Shown piece after piece: positions 7,220 through 15,667 of a stretch of 29,701 nt of DNA. Under the pieces are notes generated by a model. The model was not told where the DNA came from and ran no database searches. It saw nothing but the letters and a program-made list of their open reading frames with translations. Both the position numbers and the translations under genes were made by a program. Source of the DNA: JBFHKO01 sp041595355 (GTDB taxonomy: Bacteria; Pseudomonadota; Gammaproteobacteria; Enterobacterales; Aeromonadaceae); NCBI GenBank assembly GCA_041595355.1, contig JBFHKO010000008.1:1-29701 (forward strand). The letters run 5' to 3'. How positions within the stretch are numbered: the stretch's first letter is position 1; each line of letters begins with the position of its first letter.

Positions 7220-8548
7220 ATGGCTCGCGAAAGAGATGCTGTGTTAGTCAATGCGTTTCGGCATTCCACTCCCTATGTCAATCGGCACCGGGGATCCACC
7301 TTTGTACTCATGGTGGGAGGCGAAACCATTGCCGATAGCAACTTCAACAACATAGTCACCGACATTGCCCTGCTGCAAAGCCTGGGTATCCGTCTGGTAC
7401 TCGTATTCGGGGCCCGGCCGCAAATCAACGAGGCGCTGTCGGCCGCCGGCCTGTCACCGCGCTTTCACAAGCAGGTGCGGGTCACGGATACCGACAGCTT
7501 CCGCCTTATCAAGCAGGTCTGCGGCGGCCTGCAGATGGACATCATGTCCCGCCTCTCCATGGGGCTGGTCAACACCCCCATGGCCGGTGCCAGCCTGAAC
7601 GTGGTGACCGGCAACTTTGTTACCGCCCAACCCCTGGGCGTGGAGGATGGCGTCGACTTCTGCCACAGCGGCCGGGTGCGCCGCATCGACTCCGCCGGCA
7701 TCCGCCGCCAGCTGGAACAAAATGCCATCGTCCTCATCTCGCCCATCGGTTTTTCCGTGACCGGCGAGAGCTTCAGCGTCAACGCCGAGGAGGTGGCCTC
7801 CCAGGTTGCCATCCACCTGAAGGCGGACAAGCTGCTGGCCTTCTGTGCCGATCAGGGCGTGCTGAACCAGGAAGGTCAGGTGGTGTCCGAGCTGTTCCCC
7901 GAGCAGGCCGAGGCCTACCTCAGCAAGCTGGATGAGCAGGGCGCCGAAAGCTCGGCCACGGCGCGCTATTTCCGCACCGCCATCACCGCCTGCCGGGGCG
8001 GCGTGCCACGCAGCCATCTGGTGAGCTACAAGGAAGATGGCTCTCTCCTGCAGGAGCTGTTCACCCGCGATGGCATCGGCACCCAGGTGGTACGCCAGAG
8101 TGCCGAGCTGGCCCGTGCGGCGACCATCAATGACATCGGCGGCATCCTGGATCTGATCCGCCCGCTGGAGGAGGAAGGCATACTGGTGCGCCGCTCCCGC
8201 GAGCAGCTGGAGATGGAGATAGACCATTTCACCATCATCGAGCGCGATGGCATGGTCATCGGCTGCGGCGCCCTCTACCCGTTTCCCGAAGAGGCCATGG
8301 CCGAGATGGCCTGCGTCGCCATCCATCCTCACTATCGCAACTCCAACCGGGGCGATCTGCTGGTGGCCAAGGTGGAGGAGCATGCCCGGCGGCAACATAT
8401 CCGCAAACTGTTCGTGCTGACCACCCGCTCCATTCACTGGTTCCGGGAGCGGGGCTTCGAGCCGGTGGAAGTAACCGATTTGCCGATGGCAAAACAGGAG
8501 CTGTACAACTACCAGCGCCGCTCGAAAATATTGTTGAAAAACCTGTAA
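7220..8548 (+). CDS. argA: N-acetylglutamate synthase (amino-acid acetyltransferase) ArgA
   Basis: ArgA makes N-acetylglutamate from glutamate and acetyl-CoA, the first step of arginine biosynthesis. The 442-residue product has an N-terminal amino-acid-kinase-like domain (about 1-285: FVLMVGGETIADSNFNNIV, LVLVFGARPQINEAL, LISPIGFSVTGESFSVNAEE), which binds arginine for feedback inhibition. A C-terminal GNAT domain follows (about 290-442: ATINDIGGILDLIRPLEEEG, MACVAIHPHYRNSNRGDLLV with the acetyl-CoA-binding region, RSIHWFRERGFEP). Length matches E. coli ArgA (443). It starts at ATG 7220 behind GGGG(TAAAGCG). It is monocistronic: a hairpin terminator follows directly. Confidence 0.96.
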   Translation: MARERDAVLVNAFRHSTPYVNRHRGSTFVLMVGGETIADSNFNNIVTDIALLQSLGIRLVLVFGARPQINEALSAAGLSPRFHKQVRVTDTDSFRLIKQVCGGLQMDIMSRLSMGLVNTPMAGASLNVVTGNFVTAQPLGVEDGVDFCHSGRVRRIDSAGIRRQLEQNAIVLISPIGFSVTGESFSVNAEEVASQVAIHLKADKLLAFCADQGVLNQEGQVVSELFPEQAEAYLSKLDEQGAESSATARYFRTAITACRGGVPRSHLVSYKEDGSLLQELFTRDGIGTQVVRQSAELARAATINDIGGILDLIRPLEEEGILVRRSREQLEMEIDHFTIIERDGMVIGCGALYPFPEEAMAEMACVAIHPHYRNSNRGDLLVAKVEEHARRQHIRKLFVLTTRSIHWFRERGFEPVEVTDLPMAKQELYNYQRRSKILLKNL

Positions 8549-8554
8549 AAAAAG

Positions 8555-8585
8555 CGGGACCGTCAAAGAGTAACGGCCCCGTTTT
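8555..8585 (+). terminator. rho-independent terminator after argA
   Basis: CGGGACCGT (8555-8563) pairs with ACGGCCCCG (8573-8581) with one central mismatch, and TTTT follows. It starts 6 bases after the argA stop. Confidence 0.75.
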
Positions 8586-8743
8586 GGCAATGGAGATTTC
8601 TGGTTTCCACGCATCAGACTCTACCAAGCCGCCGCTGTTCTGGACGTGCCAAACCTCACAGTTCGGCACCATTGTTGCATTTTAATAACAACAAAGGCCC
8701 GGAACGCACAGGTGTTATTCTGCCGGTGACGGCACAGGCTGAG

Positions 8744-8768
8744 CGCTGACCCGCGCCAGCGTTTTTTT
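8744..8768 (+). terminator. terminator-like hairpin with T7 tract in the argA-lysC gap
   Basis: CGCTG (8744-8748) and CAGCG (8757-8761) enclose an 8-base loop, directly followed by seven T residues. It lies about 160 bp past the argA terminator and just before the lysC promoter. It may be a second argA terminator or the end of an unrecognised small RNA starting in 8586-8743. The short stem keeps confidence moderate. Confidence 0.5.
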
Positions 8769-8790
8769 CCTGTTCAGCGGCCCCTGTTTA

Positions 8791-8820
8791 TTGACAGACG
8801 CCGGTCAGAGCAGGTATTTG
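8791..8820 (+). promoter_or_regulatory. sigma70-like promoter for lysC leader
   Basis: A perfect -35 TTGACA (8791-8796) is followed after 18 bp by TATTTG (8815-8820), a poor -10. The predicted start is near 8827, just ahead of a CCCCGCA/TGCGGGG hairpin (8828-8834, 8838-8844) and the riboswitch. Position relative to the riboswitch supports it more than the -10 does. Confidence 0.55.
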
Positions 8821-8843
8821 TGAACAACCCCGCACCCTGCGGG

Positions 8844-9007
8844 GCCAGAAGAGGAGCGTTGCCCAGGCAACCGGTGGGAGGAGCCCGTCTCCAACGAACA
8901 CCGGCCAGGGGGAGCAACGCCGAGACAGCAGCTAAACGGGTAGCGCTGCTGTCGGCTACGAGGGCTGAATCCCTCGGGCTGTCACCTGAGGGTGGAGCGC
9001 TTCTGGC
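8844..9007 (+). promoter_or_regulatory. lysine riboswitch (L-box) aptamer controlling lysC
   Basis: The closing stem P1 is GCCAGAAG (8844-8851) with CTTCTGGC (9000-9007). Inside are L-box landmarks: GAGGAGCGTTGC (8851-8862), AGGGGGAGCAACGCCGA (8907-8923) and GGCTACGAGGG. One peripheral stem is ACAGCAGC/GCTGCTGT (8925-8932, 8945-8952), another is CGAGGG/CCCTCG (8959-8964, 8971-8976), and GGCTGTCACC follows. These match the lysine riboswitch described upstream of lysC in many bacteria. The element binds lysine and lowers expression of the lysine-sensitive aspartokinase immediately downstream. I see no intrinsic terminator between it and the lysC start, so control of translation, as in E. coli lysC, is more likely. 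Confidence 0.93.
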
Positions 9008-9013
9008 AGGAAC

Positions 9014-9088
9014 TTACTTCCCGCCGCAACGAGTCGCACCTTCGTATTTACCCCTTGGATCCCGCTCATAGCAAACAGTAAGGAGTAA
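9014..9088 (+). promoter_or_regulatory. possible expression platform: anti-Shine-Dalgarno pairing before lysC
   Basis: TTACTTCC (9014-9021), just 3' of P1, can pair with GGAGTAA (9082-9088), the lysC Shine-Dalgarno, with a one-base bulge. Pairing would hide the ribosome site. How it switches with P1 is not clear from sequence alone; this is inference. Confidence 0.35.
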
Positions 9089-9091
9089 CAA

Positions 9092-10444
9092 TTGAGTCAG
9101 GTTACCGTTGCGAAATTTGGTGGCACCAGTGTCGCCGATGCCGAAGCCATGCGCCGTTGCGCCGCCATCGTGACCCAAACCGGCAAGACCCGCGTGGTCG
9201 TGCTGAGTGCCAGCTCCGGCGTCACCAACCTGCTGGTCGATCTGGCCCAGGGCTCACTGAGCCAGGCCGACCAGCATGCCCACCTGCAAAAGCTGGCCGA
9301 TATCCAGTTCCGCATCCTGGAGGCCCTGGGGCAGCCGGTGGAGCTGACCCAGACCATCCGCAACATGCTGGATGAAGTCGCGGATCTGGCCGAGCAGGCC
9401 ACTCAGGGCAGCGATGCGGCCCTGGTCGATCGCCTGGTCGCCCAGGGCGAGCTGATGTCGACCCGCCTGTTCACCGAACTGATGAACCAGGAAGGCCATA
9501 AGGCCGTCTGGCTGGATGTTCGCCGGGTGATGCGCACCGACAGCCGCTTCGGCAAGGCGACACCGGCCATCGAAGCCATCCGTCACCTGTGTCAGCAGGA
9601 GATGGCCCCTCTGCTGAAGGATGCCATCGTCATCACCCAGGGCTTCATCGGTGCCAACGCCGAGGGGCAGACCACCACCCTCGGCCGTGGCGGCAGCGAC
9701 TTCAGCGCCGCCCTGCTGGCCGAGGCGCTGGGGGTCGATGAACTGGAGATCTGGACCGACGTGCCCGGCATCTACACCACGGATCCGCGCATGGTGACCA
9801 GCGCCCGCGCCATTCCCGAGATCAGCTTCTCCGAAGCCGCCGAGATGGCTACTTTTGGCGCCAAGGTGCTGCACCCCTCCACCCTGCAGCCGGCGGTACG
9901 ACGCAATATTCCGGTCTTCGTCGGCTCGAGCAAGGACCCGGCGGCCGGTGGCACCTGGGTGCGGGCCAAGACCGAGTCCTCTCCGCTGTTCCGCGCCGTG
10001 GCCCTGCGCCGCAACCAGATACTGCTGACTCTGCAAAGCCCGAACATGCTGGGGGCCTGCGGCTTCCTGGCCGAGGTCTTCAGCATCCTCGCCCGCCACC
10101 GCATCTCGGTTGATCTCATCACCACCTCCGAGGTGAGCGTCTCCCTGACCCTGGATCACACCGGCAGCCAGTCCAATGGCCGCCCGGCGCTGGAAGAGGC
10201 CGTGCTGGCCGAGCTGACGGCCCTGTGCAAGGTCAAGGTCGAGACCGACCTGGCGCTGGTGGCGCTCATCGGCAACGGCATGAGCGAGGCCAAGGGCGCC
10301 AGCAACAGGGTCTTCAACGCCCTGGACGACATCAACGTGCGCATGATCTGCTACGGCGCCAGTGCCCACAACTTCTGCCTGCTGGTCGCCGAACAGGATG
10401 CGGTGGATGTGGTGCAGCGCCTGCACCAGCAGCTGCTCGACTGA
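9092..10444 (+). CDS. lysC: lysine-sensitive aspartokinase III (LysC)
   Basis: Aspartokinase phosphorylates L-aspartate, the first step to lysine, threonine, methionine and DAP. The 450-residue product has the amino-acid-kinase domain (residues 1-~290), with KFGGTSV at 8-14 and later GRGGSDFSAALLAEAL, then EIWTDVPGIYTTDPR. Two ACT domains follow (about 305-450, with FLAEVFSILARHRISVDLIT and ALIGNGMSEAKG). Length matches E. coli LysC (449), and the single-enzyme form without a homoserine dehydrogenase domain fits. Translation starts at TTG 9092, placed by an AAGGAG six bases upstream; no ATG is available nearby. The weak start codon and the riboswitch both point to translational control. A strong terminator follows. 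Confidence 0.96.
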   Translation: MSQVTVAKFGGTSVADAEAMRRCAAIVTQTGKTRVVVLSASSGVTNLLVDLAQGSLSQADQHAHLQKLADIQFRILEALGQPVELTQTIRNMLDEVADLAEQATQGSDAALVDRLVAQGELMSTRLFTELMNQEGHKAVWLDVRRVMRTDSRFGKATPAIEAIRHLCQQEMAPLLKDAIVITQGFIGANAEGQTTTLGRGGSDFSAALLAEALGVDELEIWTDVPGIYTTDPRMVTSARAIPEISFSEAAEMATFGAKVLHPSTLQPAVRRNIPVFVGSSKDPAAGGTWVRAKTESSPLFRAVALRRNQILLTLQSPNMLGACGFLAEVFSILARHRISVDLITTSEVSVSLTLDHTGSQSNGRPALEEAVLAELTALCKVKVETDLALVALIGNGMSEAKGASNRVFNALDDINVRMICYGASAHNFCLLVAEQDAVDVVQRLHQQLLD

Positions 10445-10474
10445 TCCCCCGTCCACCGTTGCTGGTGAAAACCG

Positions 10475-10498
10475 GAGCCCGGCCACTCGGCCGGGCTC
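10475..10498 (+). terminator. hairpin terminator after lysC
   Basis: A perfect 10-bp stem, GAGCCCGGCC (10475-10484) with GGCCGGGCTC (10489-10498), has a 4-base loop. The T-run is poor (ATTCAT), but the stem is very stable and lies 30 bases past the lysC stop. Confidence 0.65.
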
Positions 10499-10580
10499 AT
10501 TCATGACCACCGCCCGCTACTTGCGCCCTCAGGCCTGCTATGCTGCAGCAGACGTCTCACACCATCGCAGGAAGCAAGCC

Positions 10581-10901
10581 ATGATCATCAGCACCACCCC
10601 CACACTGGAAGGCCACCAGATAGTCGACTATAAGGGCATCGTCGTCGGCGAAGCCATTCTGGGCGCCAACCTGTTCAAGGATCTGTTCGCCGGCATCCGC
10701 GACATCATAGGTGGCCGCTCCGGGGCCTATGAAAAAGAACTGGCCAAGGCCCGCAGCATAGCGCTGGAAGAGTTGCGCGAACACGCCCTCTCCCTCGGTG
10801 CCAATGCCGTGGTCGGCGTCGATCTCGATTACGAGGTGGTCGGCCCCAATGGCGGCATGCTGATGGTCAGCGTCAGCGGTACGGCGGTGGTGATCCGCTG
10901 A
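10581..10901 (+). CDS. ybjQ: YbjQ-family protein (UPF0145, putative heavy-metal-binding domain)
   Basis: The 106-residue protein starts MIISTTPTLEGHQIVDYKGI and matches the YbjQ family over its whole length: GxxVGEAILGANLFKDLFAG, IRDIIGGRSGAYEKEL, AxxxALxELxxxAxxLGANAVVGVDLDYE and a final glycine-rich strand (VSVSGTAVVIR). The family forms ring-shaped pentamers. Its role is unknown, and the heavy-metal-binding label rests on fold comparison. The frame is open further upstream but ATG 10581, preceded by AGGAAG, matches the family start. It is separated from lysC by a terminator and converges on guaA. Confidence 0.9.
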   Translation: MIISTTPTLEGHQIVDYKGIVVGEAILGANLFKDLFAGIRDIIGGRSGAYEKELAKARSIALEELREHALSLGANAVVGVDLDYEVVGPNGGMLMVSVSGTAVVIR

Positions 10902-10920
10902 GCAATAGACGGACATGAAA

Positions 10921-10942
10921 AGGGCGCCTTGCGGCGCCCCTT
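10921..10942. terminator. shared terminator between ybjQ and guaA
   Basis: GGGCGCC (10922-10928) and GGCGCCC (10933-10939) form a 7-bp stem with loop TTGC. The A-run on the left (AAAA) and CTTGT on the right let it serve both converging genes, better for guaA on the minus strand. Confidence 0.65.
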
Positions 10943-10960
10943 GTCAGACTCAACGGCCCA

Positions 10961-12538
10961 TCATTCCCACTCGATGGTCGCCGGCGGCTTGCCGGACACG
11001 TCGTAGACCACGCGGCTGATGCCATCGATCTCGTTGATGATGCGGTTGGAGACATGGCCCAGCAGCTCATAGGGCAAGTGCGCCCAGTGAGCGGTCATGA
11101 AATCGATGGTTTCCACGGCCCGCAGAGAGACGACCCAGTCATACTTGCGGCCATCGCCCATGACGCCCACGGAGCGCACCGGCAGGAAGACCACAAAGGC
11201 CTGGCTCACCTTGTGATAGAGATCGGCCTTGTGCAGCTCCTCGATGAAGATGGCATCGGCGCGGCGCAGCAGCTCGCAGTACTCTGGCCTCACCTCGCCC
11301 AGCACCCGCACACCCAGGCCCGGTCCCGGGAAGGGATGACGGTAGAGCATGTTGTAGGGCAGACCAAGCTCCAGACCGATGCGGCGCACCTCATCCTTGA
11401 ACAGCTCGCGCAGCGGCTCCACCAGCCCCATCTTCATGGTTTCCGGCAGCCCGCCCACATTGTGGTGCGACTTGATGACATGCGCCTTGCCGGTCTTGGA
11501 GGCGGCAGACTCGATGACATCCGGATAGATGGTGCCCTGGGCCAGCCACTTGGCGTTTGTCAGTTTCTTGGCTTCGTCATCGAACACTTCGACAAACACC
11601 CGACCGATGGTCTTGCGCTTGGCTTCCGGCTCGTCGATGCCCTTGAGGGCACTCATGAAGCGCTCTTCGGCCTTGACGTGGACGATCTTGAGACCGAAAT
11701 GTTCCCCGAACATCTCCATCACCTGCTCACCCTCGTTGAGGCGCAGCAGGCCGTTGTCGACGAAGACGCAGGTCAGCTTGTTGCCGATGGCGCGGTGCAA
11801 CAGCATGGCCACCACCGAGGAGTCGACGCCACCGGACAAGCCCAGTATTACCTCGTCATCGCCCACTTGCTCGCGGATGCGCGTCACGGCATCGGCGATG
11901 ATGCTGGAGGGCGTCCACAGGGCCTCGCAGCCGCAGATCTGCTTGACGAAGTGCTCCAGTATGCGCGCCCCCTGGCGGGTGTGGGTCACCTCGGGATGAA
12001 ACTGCAGGCCGTAGAAGCGCTTCACTTCACAGGCCATGGCGGCATGGGGGCAGGTGGCGGTGCGGGCAATGGTGACAAAGCCTTCCGGGATTTCGACCAC
12101 CTTGTCACCGTGGCTCATCCACACATCCAGTTGCGGATGGCCGTGCTCATCCAGGGCGTCCTCGATGTGGTGCAGCAGGGCACTGTCACCCACCACATCC
12201 ACCTTGGCGTAGCCAAATTCGCGGTGCTGGGAGCCCTGGACCTTGCCGCCCAGCTGTTCGGCCATGGTCTGCATGCCGTAGCAAATGCCGAGTACCGGCA
12301 CACCGGCCCGGAACACATAGTCCGGCGCCCGCGGGCTTTCGGTTTCGGTCACCGACTCGGGCCCGCCGGAGAGGATGATACCGTTGGGCTTGAATTCGCG
12401 GATCTGCTCTTCGGTCACGTCCCAGGCCCACAGCTCGCAATAGACGCCGATCTCGCGAATGCGACGGGCGATGAGCTGGGTATATTGGGAGCCGAAGTCC
12501 AGGATCAGAATGCGTTGTTCGTGAATATTTTTACTCAT
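10961..12538 (-). CDS. guaA: GMP synthase (glutamine-hydrolysing) GuaA
   Basis: GuaA converts XMP to GMP using ATP and glutamine. The 525-residue product, the same length as E. coli, has a class I glutamine amidotransferase domain (about 1-205) with nucleophile C86 in LGICYGMQTM and the His/Glu pair in GLQFHPEVTHT. The ATP-pyrophosphatase domain begins near 210 with the P-loop GLSGGVDSSV. The C-terminal dimerisation domain ends in GKPPATIEWE, the canonical GMP-synthase C-terminus. It lies 92 bp downstream of guaB on the same strand, the conserved guaBA operon. The start ATG 12538 gives the usual MSKNIHEQRILILDFGSQYT N-terminus. Confidence 0.98.
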   Translation of the reverse strand: MSKNIHEQRILILDFGSQYTQLIARRIREIGVYCELWAWDVTEEQIREFKPNGIILSGGPESVTETESPRAPDYVFRAGVPVLGICYGMQTMAEQLGGKVQGSQHREFGYAKVDVVGDSALLHHIEDALDEHGHPQLDVWMSHGDKVVEIPEGFVTIARTATCPHAAMACEVKRFYGLQFHPEVTHTRQGARILEHFVKQICGCEALWTPSSIIADAVTRIREQVGDDEVILGLSGGVDSSVVAMLLHRAIGNKLTCVFVDNGLLRLNEGEQVMEMFGEHFGLKIVHVKAEERFMSALKGIDEPEAKRKTIGRVFVEVFDDEAKKLTNAKWLAQGTIYPDVIESAASKTGKAHVIKSHHNVGGLPETMKMGLVEPLRELFKDEVRRIGLELGLPYNMLYRHPFPGPGLGVRVLGEVRPEYCELLRRADAIFIEELHKADLYHKVSQAFVVFLPVRSVGVMGDGRKYDWVVSLRAVETIDFMTAHWAHLPYELLGHVSNRIINEIDGISRVVYDVSGKPPATIEWE

Positions 12539-12630
12539 GGTTTTCCTGAATAGCTGCGCTGACGTTGGCAGGCACCTGCGGCGCCTGCTCCGGAGTGCGG
12601 CCAGGAGATCCCCTCCCCCGGCCGGCCCTC

Positions 12631-14094
12631 TTACTCCATGCGGTAGTTGGGCGCTTCCTTGGTGATGGTCACATCATGCACATGGGATTCCTTGATCCCG
12701 GCGCCGGAGATCTTGACGAACTCGGCCTTGGTGCGCATGTCTTCTATGGTGGCGCTGCCGGTCAGACCCATGGCGGAACGCAAGCCCCCCATCTGCTGAT
12801 GGATGATCTCTTTCAGCCATCCCTTGTAGGGAACGCGACCCTCGATGCCTTCCGGCACCAGCTTATCAGCGGCGTTGTCGGACTGGAAATAGCGATCCGA
12901 GGAGCCCTTGGACATGGCGCCCAGGGAGCCCATGCCACGGTAGGATTTGAAGGAGCGGCCCTGATAGAGCTCGATCTCCCCCGGAGATTCCTCGGTGCCC
13001 GCAAACATGGAGCCGACCATCACCAGGCTGGCACCGGCGGCGATGGACTTGGCGATGTCACCGGAGTAGCGGATGCCGCCATCGGCGATCACCGGGATAC
13101 CGGTGCCTTCCAGCGCCGCAGCCGCATCGGAGATGGCGGTGATCTGGGGCACGCCGCAGCCGGTTACAATGCGGGTGGTGCAGATGGATCCTGGGCCGAT
13201 GCCCACCTTGACCGCGCTGACACCGGCCTCGACCAGCGCCAGGGCACCGGCGGCAGTGGCGACGTTACCGCCAATGATGGGCAGATCCGGGTAGGCCTCG
13301 CGGGTGGCACGGATGCGATCCAGCACGCCCTGGGAGTGGCCATGAGAGGAGTCGATAAGCAGCACATCGACACCGGCTTCCACCAGCGCGGCGATCCGCT
13401 CTTCGTTGCCGGCACCGGCACCGACGGCAGCACCGACCCGCAGACGCCCGCGGGCATCCTTGCAGGCGTTGGGCTTGCTTTCGGCTTTCTGGAAATCCTT
13501 GACGGTGATCATGCCTTTCAGCTTGAAATGCTCATCCACCATCAGCACCTTCTCGATGCGATGGCGTTGCATCAGGGATTCCACCTCTTCCCGGCAGGCA
13601 CTTTCATGTACCGTCACCAGGCGCGCCTTGGGGGTCATCACCTCATGCACCTGCAGGCCGAGATCGGTCACGAAACGCACATCCCGACCGGTGATGATGC
13701 CTTCCAGTTCATCGTTCTCGCCCACCACCGGGAAGCCGCCGAAGCCGCTGCGGTAGGTGAGTTCCTTGATCTGGGCGATGGTCATGTCCGGGCGCACTGT
13801 CACCGGATCGGAGACGATGCCGCTCTCGAACTTCTTCACACGCCGCACCTTGTCGGCTTGCTGTTCGATGGACATGTTCTTGTGAATGAAGCCGATACCG
13901 CCTTCCTGAGCGATGGCGATGGCCAAACGGGCACCGGTAACCGTGTCCATGGCGGCGGACGCCAGGGGGACATTGAGCACTATTTCCTTGGTCAGGTGAG
14001 TACGCAGATCGGCGGTGTGAGGCAAAACAACTGAATGGGCCGGGACCAGTAACACGTCATCAAAGGTCAGGGCTTCTTTGGCAATCCGTAACAT
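12631..14094 (-). CDS. guaB: IMP dehydrogenase GuaB
   Basis: GuaB oxidises IMP to XMP with NAD+, the committed step to guanine nucleotides. The 487-residue product has the N-terminal MLRIAKEALTFDDVLLVPAH and a TIM barrel split by a tandem CBS (Bateman) insertion (about 93-203: SGIVSDPVTVRPDMTIAQIK, VMTPKARLVTV). The catalytic loop carries C305 in GPGSICTTRIVTG, and the flap region includes GMGSLGAM. It ends in the expected EAPNYRME. GGTGAG precedes the ATG at 14094. It is the first gene of guaBA and shares a divergent promoter region with xseA, as in E. coli. Confidence 0.98.
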   Translation of the reverse strand: MLRIAKEALTFDDVLLVPAHSVVLPHTADLRTHLTKEIVLNVPLASAAMDTVTGARLAIAIAQEGGIGFIHKNMSIEQQADKVRRVKKFESGIVSDPVTVRPDMTIAQIKELTYRSGFGGFPVVGENDELEGIITGRDVRFVTDLGLQVHEVMTPKARLVTVHESACREEVESLMQRHRIEKVLMVDEHFKLKGMITVKDFQKAESKPNACKDARGRLRVGAAVGAGAGNEERIAALVEAGVDVLLIDSSHGHSQGVLDRIRATREAYPDLPIIGGNVATAAGALALVEAGVSAVKVGIGPGSICTTRIVTGCGVPQITAISDAAAALEGTGIPVIADGGIRYSGDIAKSIAAGASLVMVGSMFAGTEESPGEIELYQGRSFKSYRGMGSLGAMSKGSSDRYFQSDNAADKLVPEGIEGRVPYKGWLKEIIHQQMGGLRSAMGLTGSATIEDMRTKAEFVKISGAGIKESHVHDVTITKEAPNYRME

Positions 14095-14144
14095 GGCAAC
14101 ATCTCACCTTGCGATTGAGGGGGTGGGTAAAATATTGCAGCGAG

Positions 14145-14173
14145 ATTTTAGACAGGTCCCCCCCGTCGGTAAA
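14145..14173 (-). promoter_or_regulatory. sigma70-like promoter for guaBA
   Basis: On the minus strand TTTACC (14168-14173), a 17-bp spacer and TAAAAT (14145-14150) form a good promoter, five of six at the -10. An AAAGCGCTTT palindrome (14171-14180) overlaps the -35 and could be an operator, but it does not match the PurR consensus. Predicted start is near 14138, giving a leader of about 44 bases. Confidence 0.6.
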
Positions 14174-14266
14174 GCGCTTTTTATGTTTATTTCACGCCGA
14201 GCCTGACAGCCGCGCCGCAGATAACCGATAATGGCCCCCCATCCCCACTCAGCCGAGGAGTCACCC

Positions 14267-15616
14267 TTGTCCGACCAGTCGCCGCAGATCTTCACCGTCA
14301 GCCGCCTGAACGGCGCCGTCCGCCTGCTGCTGGAGCAGGAGCTGGGCCTGGTCTGGCTGACTGGCGAGATCTCCAATCTGATCCAGCACGGCTCGGGCCA
14401 TTGGTATTTCAGCCTCAAGGATCCGGCCGCCCAGGTACGCTGCGCCATGTTCAAAGGCCAGAACCGGCGCGTCGCGTTTCGCCCCCAGGATGGGCAGCAG
14501 GTGCTGGTACAGGCCCGGGTCTCCCTGTATGAGCCGCGCGGCGAATTCCAGCTGGTCATCGAGAGCATGCGTCCGGCCGGCGACGGTGCCTTGCAGCTGC
14601 GCCTGGAGCAACTCAAGCAGCGGCTGGCGGCCGAGGGGCTGTTCGATGCCGCCCGCAAGCGGCCCCTGCCGGCGCAACCAAGCCGCATCGGCCTCATCAC
14701 CTCCCCCACCGGGGCCGCGATCCGTGACATGCTGACGGTGTTACGGCGCCGCTGCCCGGCACTGCCGGTGGTGATCTACCCCAGTCCGGTACAGGGCGAA
14801 GCCTCGGTAGCGGCGTTGGTGGCCGCCCTGGGGATGGCCAACCGGCGTGGGGAATGCGATGTCCTCATCATCGGCCGCGGCGGCGGCAGCCTGGAGGATC
14901 TCTGGTGTTTCAATGATGAACGGCTGGTGCGGGCCATGGCCGCCAGCCGGATCCCGCTGGTGAGTGCCGTGGGCCACGAGACCGATGTCACCCTGGCCGA
15001 TTTCGTGGCCGATCTGCGCGCCCCGACCCCGTCGGCGGCCGCCGAACTGGTCAGTCCGGATCGAGAAAGCCAGCGCCAACGCCTGCAGGGGCAGGCCCAG
15101 GCCCTGAGCCGCGCCTGGCAGCAACAGGCCAACCGGGCACGACACTGCTGGCAATTGCTGGCCCAGCGACTGCACCACCAGCATCCCAGCCGCCGCCTGC
15201 AGCAACAGCAACAGCAGCTGGATGAACTGCTCTGGCGTCTGGAGCGCCGCTGGCAACAACGCCAGCAGCAGGCGCAGCAGCGCCTGACGACCCTGAGTCG
15301 GCGCCTGCTGCAATATGCACCAACCCGGGCCCTGGCCCGGAGTGAACAACAGTGCCGACTGCTGGAGCAGCGTCTGCTGCGGGCGCTGCCGGCCCAGCTG
15401 GAATCGGCCCGCCATCGCCTCTCCCTGCTGGCCACCCGCCTGCATGGCATCAGCCCGCTGGCGACCCTGTCGCGCGGTTACTCCCTGACCCTGACTGCCG
15501 ATGGCCAGGTGGTGCGTGCGGCCAGTGCCGTCGAGGCCGGCCAGCAGCTGACCACCCGTCTGGCAGAGGGCAGCCTGGAGGTGATCGTGCAACGCCGCCT
15601 GGTGCCGCACCCATAA
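14267..15616 (+). CDS. xseA: exodeoxyribonuclease VII large subunit XseA
   Basis: XseA with XseB degrades single-stranded DNA. The protein begins with the OB-fold (IFTVSRLNGAVRLLLEQELG, VWLTGEISNL, GHWYFSLKD, VRCAMFKG). The catalytic core follows, with FRPQDGQQVLV, the GLITSPTGAAIRDML segment, LIIGRGGGSLEDLWCFNDE and VGHETDVTLADFVADLRAPT. A long Gln/Arg-rich coiled-coil region occupies about 270-390. The frame is open to ATG 14231, but TTG 14267 is preceded by GAGGAG at the right distance and gives SDQSPQIFTVSRL at the N-terminus, as in homologues. With it the length is 449 (E. coli 456). It is divergent from guaB and ends in a bidirectional terminator shared with glgP. Confidence 0.95.
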   Translation: MSDQSPQIFTVSRLNGAVRLLLEQELGLVWLTGEISNLIQHGSGHWYFSLKDPAAQVRCAMFKGQNRRVAFRPQDGQQVLVQARVSLYEPRGEFQLVIESMRPAGDGALQLRLEQLKQRLAAEGLFDAARKRPLPAQPSRIGLITSPTGAAIRDMLTVLRRRCPALPVVIYPSPVQGEASVAALVAALGMANRRGECDVLIIGRGGGSLEDLWCFNDERLVRAMAASRIPLVSAVGHETDVTLADFVADLRAPTPSAAAELVSPDRESQRQRLQGQAQALSRAWQQQANRARHCWQLLAQRLHHQHPSRRLQQQQQQLDELLWRLERRWQQRQQQAQQRLTTLSRRLLQYAPTRALARSEQQCRLLEQRLLRALPAQLESARHRLSLLATRLHGISPLATLSRGYSLTLTADGQVVRAASAVEAGQQLTTRLAEGSLEVIVQRRLVPHP

Positions 15617-15618
15617 AA

Positions 15619-15644
15619 AAGCGCGACCCTAATGGGTCGCGCTT
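15619..15644. terminator. bidirectional terminator between xseA and glgP
   Basis: AAGCGCGACCC (15619-15629) and GGGTCGCGCTT (15634-15644) form a perfect 11-bp stem with loop TAAT. An A-run on the left gives a T-run for the minus strand, so it works best for glgP and probably also for xseA. Confidence 0.85.
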
Positions 15645-15667
15645 GACAACTACCATGGCCTGCCGGC

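Noticed and set aside
14171..14180. PurR operator at guaBA
   Set aside because: AAAGCGCTTT is a palindrome at the -35 but does not match the PurR consensus ACGCAAACGTTTTCGT.
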